A stretch of DNA of 41,428 nucleotides from Bacteroidota bacterium (GTDB lineage Bacteria > Bacteroidota > Bacteroidia > Bacteroidales > Bacteroidaceae), in the NCBI GenBank assembly GCA_023458215.1, contig JAEXAJ010000224.1, positions 1 to 41,428 on the forward strand, written 5' to 3'. The notes beneath the pieces were generated by a model. That model saw only the letters and a program-made list of their open reading frames with translations. It searched no databases and was not told the origin of the DNA. The position numbers and the translations under genes were made by a program. Shown here one piece after another: positions 9,587-18,009 of this stretch (position 1 is the stretch's first letter; every line of letters starts with the position of its first letter).

Positions 9587-9634
9587 TGAAATTCAGCAGG
9601 AATGAATGTGAATGAATGCAAAATCGAACAGGCT

Positions 9635-10939
9635 TTAAGAATTAAAATGTTCATATATTCTTTTTATCGTACTACTAAATGCTTTCTTGCTATTTTTCAT
9701 AAGTGCCATTCTTCGAGCCCCCTCACAAAGCAGGGCGTACTCTTGCGGATTCATTCGATACACATAGTTCAGCCCGTAAGCGAGGTCGTCAGAATCCAAA
9801 TAATCTGCTATATAACCCGAATATCCGGTTTTCACCACATCAATGGCTACCCCCGAATTGAATGCCACTACCGGAGTGCCGCAAGACAAAGATTGGTTAA
9901 TCATAGACGGTCCGGCATCATCAATAGAAGGGCAAAGAAAAAGGGTTGAAGCATTATACACCTTTATAAGTGTATGCATATCTACTCTTCCCAACTGCAA
10001 TGTTTCAATACTCAATTCACCGGATAGCTGAAGGTTGATATTGTCAATGGTCAGCAATAATACCTGACCTCGTTCTTCATCGGACAAGTTCTGCAGGAAT
10101 AGACGCATAGATTCGTAAAAGTAGCGTATTCCCTTGCGTTCCATATTTTTATAGCGATTAAATATCACAAATTTCACATGCTCAGGAATACCGAGTTCAC
10201 GGCGGCAGAGAGCACTATCCATGGGTTTAAAAACATCCTCATCGATTATAGCTGTAGAAAACTCCATGTAAGAATTTTCAAAAATCTTCGACATCTCGGC
10301 AAATTGTTTCATCCATGTATTACTCAGAAAACATGTTTTTGTAGTGCTATATATGTTTTTTTTATATATGAAATTACGATGTGCGAGGCTATCTTTTGAA
10401 TGGAACATGGGACACTCGTAGCACTCATTCCGAAAGTTGCGACATTGATTAAAATAATAGCATCCACCCGTCATCGGATACATGTCCGGAGAAAATAATA
10501 CTACAGGACAATTGTATTTTTCATCAATGGCCTTCACCATGGATGTGGTCATCATGTCTTGAAAGAAAAGAAGTATCGCAATGTCATAATTTTCCTCCAG
10601 CTTATCCAATATAACAGAAGGTTCTACTTTAGGCTTCTCTTCAAAAGGCATGAACATCACATAACCTTTGGGAGAATACAGATAGCCATTTGAATCAATA
10701 TAGGCTATATTGAAGATTTGCCTATAATATAATTTCAGTCTGTTGACAACACGTTGAAAAAAGTTATGATGTTCTTTAGGATAATCGGTCAACTCAGCTA
10801 TCAATTTTTCTATTCCGGGATAACCAAAAGAAACACGATGGCCTTCCTCTTTCAACGCAGTCATGATGTCTTGTCCCAAGTTAGCCGAGTGTGAGGGCAA
10901 CCTACTGGATAAAAACAATATATTAAGTTTTTTAGACAT
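9635..10939 (-). CDS. Glycosyltransferase, GT4-like
   Basis: A 434-residue GT-B enzyme. It starts MSKKLNILFLSSRLPSHSAN; residues 155-190 form a Cys-rich insert (CYYFNQCRNFRNECYECPMF) that may bind a metal or be structural. The donor domain has LFLCPSIDDAGPSMINQSLS followed by CGTPVVAFNSGVAIDVV, where Gln replaces the second Glu of the usual E-x7-E motif. Related Cys-rich GT4 proteins occur in other polysaccharide loci. It lies 14 bp after wecE-like and 48 bp before the GT2 gene. Donor unknown. Confidence 0.87.
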   Translation of the reverse strand: MSKKLNILFLSSRLPSHSANLGQDIMTALKEEGHRVSFGYPGIEKLIAELTDYPKEHHNFFQRVVNRLKLYYRQIFNIAYIDSNGYLYSPKGYVMFMPFEEKPKVEPSVILDKLEENYDIAILLFFQDMMTTSMVKAIDEKYNCPVVLFSPDMYPMTGGCYYFNQCRNFRNECYECPMFHSKDSLAHRNFIYKKNIYSTTKTCFLSNTWMKQFAEMSKIFENSYMEFSTAIIDEDVFKPMDSALCRRELGIPEHVKFVIFNRYKNMERKGIRYFYESMRLFLQNLSDEERGQVLLLTIDNINLQLSGELSIETLQLGRVDMHTLIKVYNASTLFLCPSIDDAGPSMINQSLSCGTPVVAFNSGVAIDVVKTGYSGYIADYLDSDDLAYGLNYVYRMNPQEYALLCEGARRMALMKNSKKAFSSTIKRIYEHFNS

Positions 10940-10953
10940 AAAAAATAGTCATA

Positions 10954-12087
10954 TTATATCTTGGAGTAGAAATCATGTATCACTCCCACAATCTGCCCTA
11001 TTTTCTCGTCACTCAATTCATAGTACATAGGCAACCGTACTAAACAATCAGCATAGTGGTCGCACATGGGAAGTTCGGGACGGTCAGCACAGTGCCGGGT
11101 GTAGTAATCACTCTTATGAAGGGCTAAATAGTGGAATACTGACAATATTCCGTGCTCTTTCAAATATGTAATCAATGCAGAACGTTCTTCAAGCGAACGG
11201 CAAACCAAATAGAACATGTGGGCATTGTTAGTGGCATAGGTTGGAATCTCCGGTGTAGAGAAAAAGCCCATATCAGCCAAATCTTTCAAGCCGTCATAAT
11301 ATTTTGCCCAAATAGCCTTACGGCGATTCTGAATCATTTCCATGCTCTCAAGCTGTGCATAAAGGAAAGCCGCGATTACCTCTGAAGGCAAGAATGAGGA
11401 ACCCGTATCTACCCAACCATATTTATTAACCTCACCACGGAAAAATTCAGAGCGGTTGGTTCCTTTTTCCCAGACAATTTCGCTGCGACGAATGAAACGT
11501 TCGTCGTTGATAGCCAAGAGTCCCCCTTCACCCGAAATAATGTTCTTCGTCTCGTGAAAAGAGAAAGCCGCCAAATGACCGATACTGCCTAAAGGACGGT
11601 CTTTGTAGTATGAATCAATGGCTTGCGCAGCATCTTCCACCACAAGAATATTATGACGATCAGCAATTTCCATTATCTTGTCCATATCACAGGACACACC
11701 TGCATAATGTACAGGCACAATGACTTTCGTCTTGGAGGTAATAAGAGCTTCCAACTTTTCAGCATCAATATTGGGATTGGTGCCCATGCTGTCGGCAAAC
11801 ACAATCTTGGCACCTTGACGCACAAAAGCCAATGCTGAAGAGACAAACGTGTATGAAGGAACAATCACTTCATCCCCAGGTTGAATATCACAAAGGATTG
11901 CCGCCATTTCAAGAGCATCTGTACAAGATGTAGTCAAAAGACACTTCTTGAAACCATAACAGGTTTCAAAAAAAGACTGACATTTTTTTGTAAATGAACC
12001 GTTTCCGGAAATTTTCCCAGAAAGGACAGCTTGATACAAATAATGAGCTTCCTTACCAGTAAGGTAAGGCTTGTTAAATGGTATCAT
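10954..12087 (-). CDS. wecE: dTDP-4-amino-4,6-dideoxygalactose transaminase, WecE/RffA type
   Basis: PLP-dependent sugar aminotransferase of the DegT/DnrJ/EryC1 family, 377 residues. It follows the E. coli WecE pattern closely: MIPFNKPYLTGKE, SCTDALEMAAILCDIQPGDE, VIVPVHYAGVSCDMDKIM, then VVEDAAQAIDSYY and SFHETKN with the PLP lysine at residue 181, and EKGTNRSEFFRGEVNKYGW. WecE converts dTDP-4-keto-6-deoxyglucose to dTDP-4-amino-4,6-dideoxygalactose with glutamate as amino donor. Next to it are an acyl-activating ligase, a reductase, an ACP and a WecD-like acetyltransferase, so the new amine is probably acylated. RmlA and RmlB, which make the substrate, are not in the window. Confidence 0.92.
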   Translation of the reverse strand: MIPFNKPYLTGKEAHYLYQAVLSGKISGNGSFTKKCQSFFETCYGFKKCLLTTSCTDALEMAAILCDIQPGDEVIVPSYTFVSSALAFVRQGAKIVFADSMGTNPNIDAEKLEALITSKTKVIVPVHYAGVSCDMDKIMEIADRHNILVVEDAAQAIDSYYKDRPLGSIGHLAAFSFHETKNIISGEGGLLAINDERFIRRSEIVWEKGTNRSEFFRGEVNKYGWVDTGSSFLPSEVIAAFLYAQLESMEMIQNRRKAIWAKYYDGLKDLADMGFFSTPEIPTYATNNAHMFYLVCRSLEERSALITYLKEHGILSVFHYLALHKSDYYTRHCADRPELPMCDHYADCLVRLPMYYELSDEKIGQIVGVIHDFYSKI

Positions 12088-12113
12088 AATACTGACTATT
12101 GATTATATAGAGA

Positions 12114-13457
12114 TTATATTCTTTTCTTTTTGAACCGTTCTGAATATTCCGATTCATTCATCAGAACAACTTTTGCGGGAATCTTATATTTATCAAGCTT
12201 ACCAGAACAAAATTGAACAATCCTCTTTTTTGCCTCGGAAGCCTTCATTACATCCTTAAACAAGACTTTTGCCACAACCATTTGACCTGTTATAGGATTC
12301 GTTTCTCCATACACCAAACAATCCATCAGGTCGGACATCTGAAAAAGAACAGATTCCACTTCTGAAGGAAGAACTTTTTCACCACCTACATTTATGATTT
12401 CTTTGTTGCGGCCTACTATTTTGATATAGCCGTCTTCAGCCTCCTCAACCAAATCACCGGTCTTAAACCATCCGTCATCGGTAAAACGTTCCATCGATGA
12501 ATTCAAATAGCCCATTATCTGGGTCTTGCTACGAATCCACAATTCGCCGTCAACAATCTTATATTCCGTATTAGGATCATCAATCTTGATGAATGTACTG
12601 TTAGAAGATTTACTGGAAGTTTGGGAAATTCCGGTTTCACTCGTACCGAATGTCTGTAGGAACTTCACCCGGGGAAAGACATCCTTCAACTTTGTCAATA
12701 GGCTGTCAGGCATCGGTTCCGTACCATAGGTAATCATACGAAGCGAACCCATGTCATAATGCATATAGGATTCGCTTATCAATATAAGATTCAGAAATGT
12801 AGGAGAAGCGGGTAATATATTGACATGATACTTTTCTACCAAACGGGAAACATGTTCAGGATCTCTATTATCCGGAAACACCATAGTTACTCCCATTGCC
12901 AAACAATTCAACAATGTATTCAATCCACCGATATGATCAAACATCAAGAAAATCAGGAATACCAGTTTTTTCCCTTTTTTCCCCTGATAAGAATCAATAA
13001 GATTGTCCAGATTATGAATCATTGCTTTGGGCTTTCCAGTGGAACCGCTGCTAAACAATATCAAACCAGAATGCTGTTCGGAAACAAGTTTCTGAACCAA
13101 CTCATGTACTTCTGAACGATTATCCTCCACCACAATGTCCAAATCCGAATTCTCCGATATATAGATACGAAAACGGCAATTGGCTACCGTCAACCTGTCT
13201 TCTATCTCTGAATCAACTTTCGTGGTAATGGGTACTATTATATTCCTGTTTTCACAGAGAGCAAAAAATAATGCTATGGACTCAAAACTATAATCTGAAA
13301 TAACCGCAACAATATCACCGGGATTCAGTTTGTCCTTTATAATGGAAGAATAAGATTCAATCTTCCTGCCCAGTTCTTCATAGCTGTATTCCTTTTCCCT
13401 AAATATAACCGCTATTTGACTTCCACCATTCTTGATTTTATCTATAAGCCAACTCAT
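12114..13457 (-). CDS. Acyl-activating ligase of the ANL superfamily (AMP-forming)
   Basis: A 447-residue adenylate-forming enzyme, shorter than most acyl-CoA synthetases. Visible ANL motifs are the P-loop FSSGSTGKPKAMIH (135-148), FLQTFGTSETGISQT (the A5 region), WFKTGDLVEEAEDGYIKIVG (A7) and RNKEIINVGGEKVLPSEVE (A8). The C-terminus ends in lysine-rich KKKRI, near the place of the A10 lysine. It activates a carboxylic or amino acid as an adenylate, then most likely loads the ACP encoded two genes upstream. It is 5 bp from the reductase gene. The acid substrate is unknown. Confidence 0.88.
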   Translation of the reverse strand: MSWLIDKIKNGGSQIAVIFREKEYSYEELGRKIESYSSIIKDKLNPGDIVAVISDYSFESIALFFALCENRNIIVPITTKVDSEIEDRLTVANCRFRIYISENSDLDIVVEDNRSEVHELVQKLVSEQHSGLILFSSGSTGKPKAMIHNLDNLIDSYQGKKGKKLVFLIFLMFDHIGGLNTLLNCLAMGVTMVFPDNRDPEHVSRLVEKYHVNILPASPTFLNLILISESYMHYDMGSLRMITYGTEPMPDSLLTKLKDVFPRVKFLQTFGTSETGISQTSSKSSNSTFIKIDDPNTEYKIVDGELWIRSKTQIMGYLNSSMERFTDDGWFKTGDLVEEAEDGYIKIVGRNKEIINVGGEKVLPSEVESVLFQMSDLMDCLVYGETNPITGQMVVAKVLFKDVMKASEAKKRIVQFCSGKLDKYKIPAKVVLMNESEYSERFKKKRI

Positions 13458-13462
13458 AACCT

Positions 13463-14161
13463 CTAATTTATTCCACCCAAGTAAATAATCTGCCCCGTGA
13501 TAAAATCACTCGAAGGCAACAAATAAAAATCTATCACATTCTTCACGTCCTCGTATCCGCCCAAACGTTTAATACTCTGACGGGCAATCAAGTCGTTTAT
13601 CTTTTCTGCCGGAACATTCTTTATCAAATCTGTATCAATGGGAGTAGGTCCTACTGCATTAACGGTTATACCGCTCTGCCCCACTTCTCCGGCTAACACA
13701 CGGGTCAATTGCTCGACTGCAGCCTTTGAGGAAGAATAGACAAGTTCACCCTGCAAGTTAAGAGCTACGGCTACGGTAGAATAGTTGACTATACGCCCGG
13801 ATTTGTTTTTGACCATATATTTTGCCACCTCACGACACATCAGGAATGTTCCCATGAAATTCGTATTGAAAACCCTTTGTGCCGTTGCATAAGGAGTCAG
13901 AAGAAAGTGGTTCATGGATGCTATGCCGGCATTGTTTATCAATACGTCAATACGCTTATGATTCTTATATACATTCCTTACAAAGGTCATGACTTCAGAT
14001 TCATCAGAAACGTCCAATCGTGTATGATGATATTTCTCATGCTGAATATCACATTCTCTACGACTGCACCCATACACTATATCGCCCGATTGGAGATAAT
14101 GGTTAGCCAGATAATGGCCGATTCCCTTTCTTGTCCCTGTTATTATTACAACTCTTTCCAT
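13463..14161 (-). CDS. Short-chain dehydrogenase/reductase, FabG-like
   Basis: A 232-residue classical SDR. TGTRKGIG (9-16) is the cofactor loop, INNAG (75-79) the central motif, and Ser128, Tyr142 and Lys146 (YSSSK) the catalytic residues. GPTPIDTDLI follows the usual PG-type motif and the C-terminus ends ITGQIIYLGGIN as in FabG. A TTG start at 14164 is possible, but the ATG at 14161 overlaps the ACP stop codon by one base and is preferred. Coupling to an ACP gene suggests reduction of a 3-oxoacyl-ACP to 3-hydroxyacyl-ACP. A sugar-modifying SDR is the alternative. Confidence 0.88.
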   Translation of the reverse strand: MERVVIITGTRKGIGHYLANHYLQSGDIVYGCSRRECDIQHEKYHHTRLDVSDESEVMTFVRNVYKNHKRIDVLINNAGIASMNHFLLTPYATAQRVFNTNFMGTFLMCREVAKYMVKNKSGRIVNYSTVAVALNLQGELVYSSSKAAVEQLTRVLAGEVGQSGITVNAVGPTPIDTDLIKNVPAEKINDLIARQSIKRLGGYEDVKNVIDFYLLPSSDFITGQIIYLGGIN

Positions 14162-14457
14162 CAATCTTCCTCTATACCAAGTTGGCGGGCTATAAAATTA
14201 CACAGGGAACCCACAGAACGGAATGGGCTGATACGGCCCGACATGGCTGCCTCCGAAGTCAGTGAAATTTCTACATCCTCATCCAAAAAGGCCGTCTCGA
14301 TATCAACTATCACGTTGACAAGCCCCATAGAATCCAATATGCGACTACTGCCTATTAAAGGAGTGTCTTTTGTCAAATTCTCACAATTAACGTTGTTAGT
14401 GGAACAATACTCTGTTATTACAGCAAACACAATTTGATTAATTAGATTTTTATCCAT
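14161..14457 (-). CDS. Acyl carrier protein
   Basis: A 98-residue acidic, helical protein with LDSMGLVNVIVDIE at 41-54. Ser43 is the expected 4'-phosphopantetheine attachment site (D-S-x-G/D). The DTPLIGSSRI loop before it matches the ACP layout. It is not in a fatty-acid gene cluster but between a WecD-like acyltransferase and an SDR plus an acyl ligase, so it is probably a dedicated carrier for the acyl group put on the amino sugar. A phosphopantetheinyl transferase is not encoded nearby and must come from elsewhere. Confidence 0.9.
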   Translation of the reverse strand: MDKNLINQIVFAVITEYCSTNNVNCENLTKDTPLIGSSRILDSMGLVNVIVDIETAFLDEDVEISLTSEAAMSGRISPFRSVGSLCNFIARQLGIEED

Positions 14458-14460
14458 AAA

Positions 14461-15198
14461 TTAGATGTTTTTAGAAAAGACATAATGAATATCATCTATC
14501 TGATATCCACAATACATATAGCATTTGGCTACTTCCAGGTTGTTGGATGAAATTTTAGTTTTTACATTTTGTAAGACTTTATCAGAAAACATTTGTGAAT
14601 ATACATACGGTGCTAATGGTACAATAATTCCCAAAGCTTTTCCCTTGAACTCAGGATATAAACCACCCAATAGATAATCAATTGTTCCGTTGTTTATTCT
14701 AAAAAGGCAAAAACCAACAGGCATTGAATTAAACTCCATTTCAAACAGAAAACTCCCATCTCGCTGAGACTCGGTACATATCCAATTTTTATATCTTTGA
14801 TTTGCGTACTCCGCACCAAAAATAGGATTTAAAGCTATGCGGTCAGTATCAAACATGCCTACTGCCACATGCCGAAGTACTCTATTCAATTTTTCTTCAT
14901 TATCACAAGCTTGCAGTTTTAATTTAGTTGTATAATAGCGTACTATCTTATCAGTCAAACTAAAACTATCAATCTTCTTAATCAGTGAAATCTGTGATTC
15001 GGCTAAAACATACTGATTTTCTGTCAATATTTTATTAATTTCATACTTACAGACAGGTACTTTCAAAACTATATATTGAAACTTTTGCTCACATCTTCTT
15101 AAACTCGCTATATTTATATCCTCAGATTCGTTCAATAATATCTCACAAGTTTTTTTATGCAAATTTTGAATCTCCCAATGGCAATCTATTATTTCCAT
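14461..15198 (-). CDS. GNAT-family N-acyltransferase, WecD-like
   Basis: The chosen start (MEIIDCHWEIQNLHK) gives 245 residues; 24 more could be read from 15270, but that stretch is Lys/Asn-rich and overlaps the previous gene. The second half looks like a GNAT domain: FLFEMEFNSMPVGFCLFRIN (beta 3-4), DYLLGGLYPEFKGKALGIIV (acyl-CoA pyrophosphate loop region) and KTKISSNNLEVAKCYMYCGY (the N-x8-Y element). E. coli WecD acetylates dTDP-4-amino-4,6-dideoxygalactose, and a wecE-like gene lies in the same cluster. Here the donor could be the acyl-ACP. The gene is AT-rich relative to its upstream neighbours. Confidence 0.72.
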   Translation of the reverse strand: MEIIDCHWEIQNLHKKTCEILLNESEDINIASLRRCEQKFQYIVLKVPVCKYEINKILTENQYVLAESQISLIKKIDSFSLTDKIVRYYTTKLKLQACDNEEKLNRVLRHVAVGMFDTDRIALNPIFGAEYANQRYKNWICTESQRDGSFLFEMEFNSMPVGFCLFRINNGTIDYLLGGLYPEFKGKALGIIVPLAPYVYSQMFSDKVLQNVKTKISSNNLEVAKCYMYCGYQIDDIHYVFSKNI

Positions 15199-15266
15199 TT
15201 TAATTAGATTTTTTTTATAAATATTCCACCTAATAAAGTTTATAATATGCTTTTTATTTATTGCCG

Positions 15267-16321
15267 TCAAAAGACGTTTTCACTAATATCTGTAACTTTC
15301 TTCAGCCATTCTATGCACACTGATATTGCCAGACAAACAGCTAAAAGCCAAATGAATATCAGTACAGGATTTCGCGGATAATATATAATCTCAGAGAAAT
15401 ACAGATAAAAAATGAAAGTATGAAACAAAAAGATATTAAAGCTATGCCGTCCACACAGTTCCAAAAAACGGGTAAAGAAATTGTCGCTATCCAGCAAAAT
15501 CTGCTTGCAGAAGAGTACCATGAGCAATGCCCACAAACTATCTACCTGCATGCCCGACAGTATAAATCCGCAGTGCCGCCACACCCCCACAACTATAATG
15601 CCCAGAAAGAGACTTGTTTTGTTAACATATTTAACAATTAGGGGGGGGTAATATTTTCAACCATTAGCCCGGAAAAATGACGAGCCCAAACAACGCCTGT
15701 AATAAAACAGACAAGATAAACTTTCAAAGCCGCCACATCGGGCACAAAAGGAGCCACCATGTAGATGCCGGAAAACACCCACAAGCCTAAAGCCCCTCTC
15801 CTGCTTGCCGCAAGCCGATAGAGCAACGGGAAAAGCAAGTAAAGCAATATGATAAGCGAGTAGAACCACCACGTTGGATTCAACCCGTAATAGCCAAATA
15901 CTTTTTGCAATCCGAAGAAATTGACCAGCAGTTTGGCTACTGCATGGTTGCCATAGATACCTTGAAGTGTCCACCCGAAAAACAGGAAGCCTATCGGTAC
16001 AAACAGTAACCACATCACCCAATAGTTTATGAACAACTTTTTAAGTCGTTTTCGCAGGAACATGCCATAGCCCATCGGTTTATGCGTAGCTTGCACGGCC
16101 AATCCATACCCCGAGAGCAGCACAAACAAGGCCACACAGACTTTGGCAGCCAAGCCCGTCTGCTGTATGACCGGAATGCCTGCCACATGCCACTCCGTGT
16201 ATTGCGTACCGCCCATATAGAACAGGTGATGCCATAATAACAACAGCAGGGCCACCCCCTTGAGGCGGGTACTGTCGGTCAGGGAAAGAGAAAAAGGCGC
16301 ATAAGGCGCAGGATGAATCAT
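15267..16321 (-). pseudogene. Membrane acyltransferase, acyltransferase-3 family, frameshifted at a G8 tract
   Basis: The 5' part (16321 down to 15638) encodes 227 residues starting MIHPAPYAPFSLSLTDSTRL. LLLLWHHLFYMG carries the family's conserved His, followed by several membrane segments. A run of eight G (C on the coding strand) at 15641-15648 shifts the frame into TAA at 15638-15640. The other part, to 15267, continues in the next frame (LFLGIIVVGVWRHCGF, then GRHSFNIFLFHTFIFYLYF). One more base in the tract would join both into a 351-residue protein of normal family size. It probably O-acylates a capsule sugar. It may be phase-variable, a true pseudogene or a sequencing error. Confidence 0.85.
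15641..15648. repeat. Homopolymer G8 tract inside acyltransferase gene
   Basis: Eight consecutive G on the + strand. As sequenced the tract puts a stop codon directly after it. Nine bases would give one open frame across the whole acyltransferase gene; seven would give a stop four codons later. The tract can therefore act as an ON/OFF switch by slipped-strand mispairing. Confidence 0.8.
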
Positions 16322-16325
16322 GAAA

Positions 16326-17855
16326 TTATTTAAATGTTATACGAGAAACAATGAACGCATTTAGTTTGCTACGCATAGCCTTATCGAGCGTGACATAGGC
16401 ACTGATACATACCGAAGTGCAAATGGCCGCGCAGGTCAGCAACATAAAAACAATATGGTGAATATCAACCAGCATATAACAAGCAACACTCACCGCCACA
16501 GGAAGCAGAGAAACCTTTAAGCACTGCAGGAAATTGGCGAATATCTCGCCCCAGGTAAAACCTATCTCACGGCAAAGGATATAAGGTTTCACAATATAAG
16601 AAAAAATGATGGTCTGAATAACACAGATGTATTGCACCCACATCACTCCACATCCCATCTTGAGCAACAGGTAAAGGAGCACAAACATCCCGATGCCCAT
16701 CCACACGGCAGCCATGGAATTGGACTTCAGCTTGCCTGAAGCAATCATGGGAACATAAAGCGTGGAACTATATACGTTGAATATCTGCTTAAGCAAGATG
16801 AACTGTGTAAACACCACCGCATAAGGGGGGACATCCACCAGCCACAAGCCAAGCAGCGGCTCCATCACCACCATGGCCGGAAGCGCCAACAGCAGTAGCA
16901 GTTCGTGCACGTAGATACTGCTATTGAGCGTGAGTTTACGGAAATCAGCGTAGTCGCCCGCGGCATAATATTTGATGATTTGCGGGTTAATGGCTGTCTG
17001 TAGATTACCTACAAACTGCATGAGGGCTCCCGCGATCTGGTTGCCGATGGCTTGCGCAGCCACAATGGCGGGCTGAAAAAACAGATTTATCAGCACGATG
17101 ATTCCTTGATTGGAGAGTATCTGCGACACATTAGCAATGAGACTCTGACCCGAAAAAGAAACCATCTGGTGAAATATGTTACGGTCGAACCTGCGAAACA
17201 GGGAAGATTCATGATAATGCCTGATACAATATCCCAAATAAAAGAGGCCTACCAATAATTGCACAACACCGATGAGAATGGCATAAAGAATGAGCCTGTC
17301 GGAAGTGGATATGACCAGCAGATAAACTATCACCAGCTTGGCCACGGCCTCGAATATACCTAAATAGGCATAGACGTTCATATTCTCATGGGCTATGATC
17401 ACAGAGGTATAAGGCACCTGGGTAATGGCCACAAAAGTGGTGAACACAGAGATATGAAAAACCCACAAGACGGCATACATCCGTTCGGGCGGAATGACCA
17501 GTTTATGGCAAACAAACCATAACCCGCCCGACTCCATCAGTATGGCCACCAGTAACGCCAGCAACAGATGCGAGTAGAAGGCGGTGCAGAAGGTGTAGCT
17601 AAGTCTGCCGGGATCACCGGCTCCCAAAGCATACGTGAGAAAGCGGGATGTACTGGTGCTGAGTGTCGCGCTGAGGAAAGTGAGCATGCCCACCACACCT
17701 CCAACGGTATTGAACAGGCCATAGTCCACTACTCCTAATTTGTCCAATACAACTCGCGATGTGTATAGCCCTACACCCATCACAAGCAGCATACGCATAT
17801 ACAAGAAAATTGTATTTTTGGCAATGCGCCTGCTATTTCCTATGGATTGAGACAT
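16326..17855 (-). CDS. wzx: Polysaccharide repeat-unit flippase, Wzx/MOP superfamily
   Basis: A 509-residue protein with 12-14 membrane segments. It begins NSRRIAKNTIFLYMRMLLVMGVGLYTSRVVLDKLG, the opening typical of Bacteroides polysaccharide transporters, and continues VDYGLFNTVGGVVGMLTFLS. It moves undecaprenyl-linked repeat units across the inner membrane. Only 4 bp separate it from the acyltransferase gene. By eye, GC content here is higher than in the glycosyltransferase genes to the left, suggesting a mosaic origin. Confidence 0.9.
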   Translation of the reverse strand: MSQSIGNSRRIAKNTIFLYMRMLLVMGVGLYTSRVVLDKLGVVDYGLFNTVGGVVGMLTFLSATLSTSTSRFLTYALGAGDPGRLSYTFCTAFYSHLLLALLVAILMESGGLWFVCHKLVIPPERMYAVLWVFHISVFTTFVAITQVPYTSVIIAHENMNVYAYLGIFEAVAKLVIVYLLVISTSDRLILYAILIGVVQLLVGLFYLGYCIRHYHESSLFRRFDRNIFHQMVSFSGQSLIANVSQILSNQGIIVLINLFFQPAIVAAQAIGNQIAGALMQFVGNLQTAINPQIIKYYAAGDYADFRKLTLNSSIYVHELLLLLALPAMVVMEPLLGLWLVDVPPYAVVFTQFILLKQIFNVYSSTLYVPMIASGKLKSNSMAAVWMGIGMFVLLYLLLKMGCGVMWVQYICVIQTIIFSYIVKPYILCREIGFTWGEIFANFLQCLKVSLLPVAVSVACYMLVDIHHIVFMLLTCAAICTSVCISAYVTLDKAMRSKLNAFIVSRITFK

Positions 17856-17889
17856 ATAATGAAGTGTCCAATTTTGACGTACCCCGTAT

Positions 17890-17916
17890 GGAAAACCTCC
17901 CCTTGGGAAGTTTTCC
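17890..17916 (-). terminator. Hairpin between the AAA gene and wzx
   Basis: Arms 17890-17901 and 17905-17916 pair over 12 bp with one mismatch and a 3-nt loop. It lies downstream of the AAA gene stop and 35 bp before wzx. It could end the AAA transcript, or be an internal terminator that UpxY-modified polymerase reads through. There is no strong U-tract on the leftward strand. Confidence 0.4.
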
Positions 17917-18009
17917 TCTTAAAGTTTTCAAAAACCGAAGTTGATTTTTAAAGTTTATAGATATCTATCAATCCTCTATTTTATACGTAAGTATTCAATT
18001 GATAGACAG

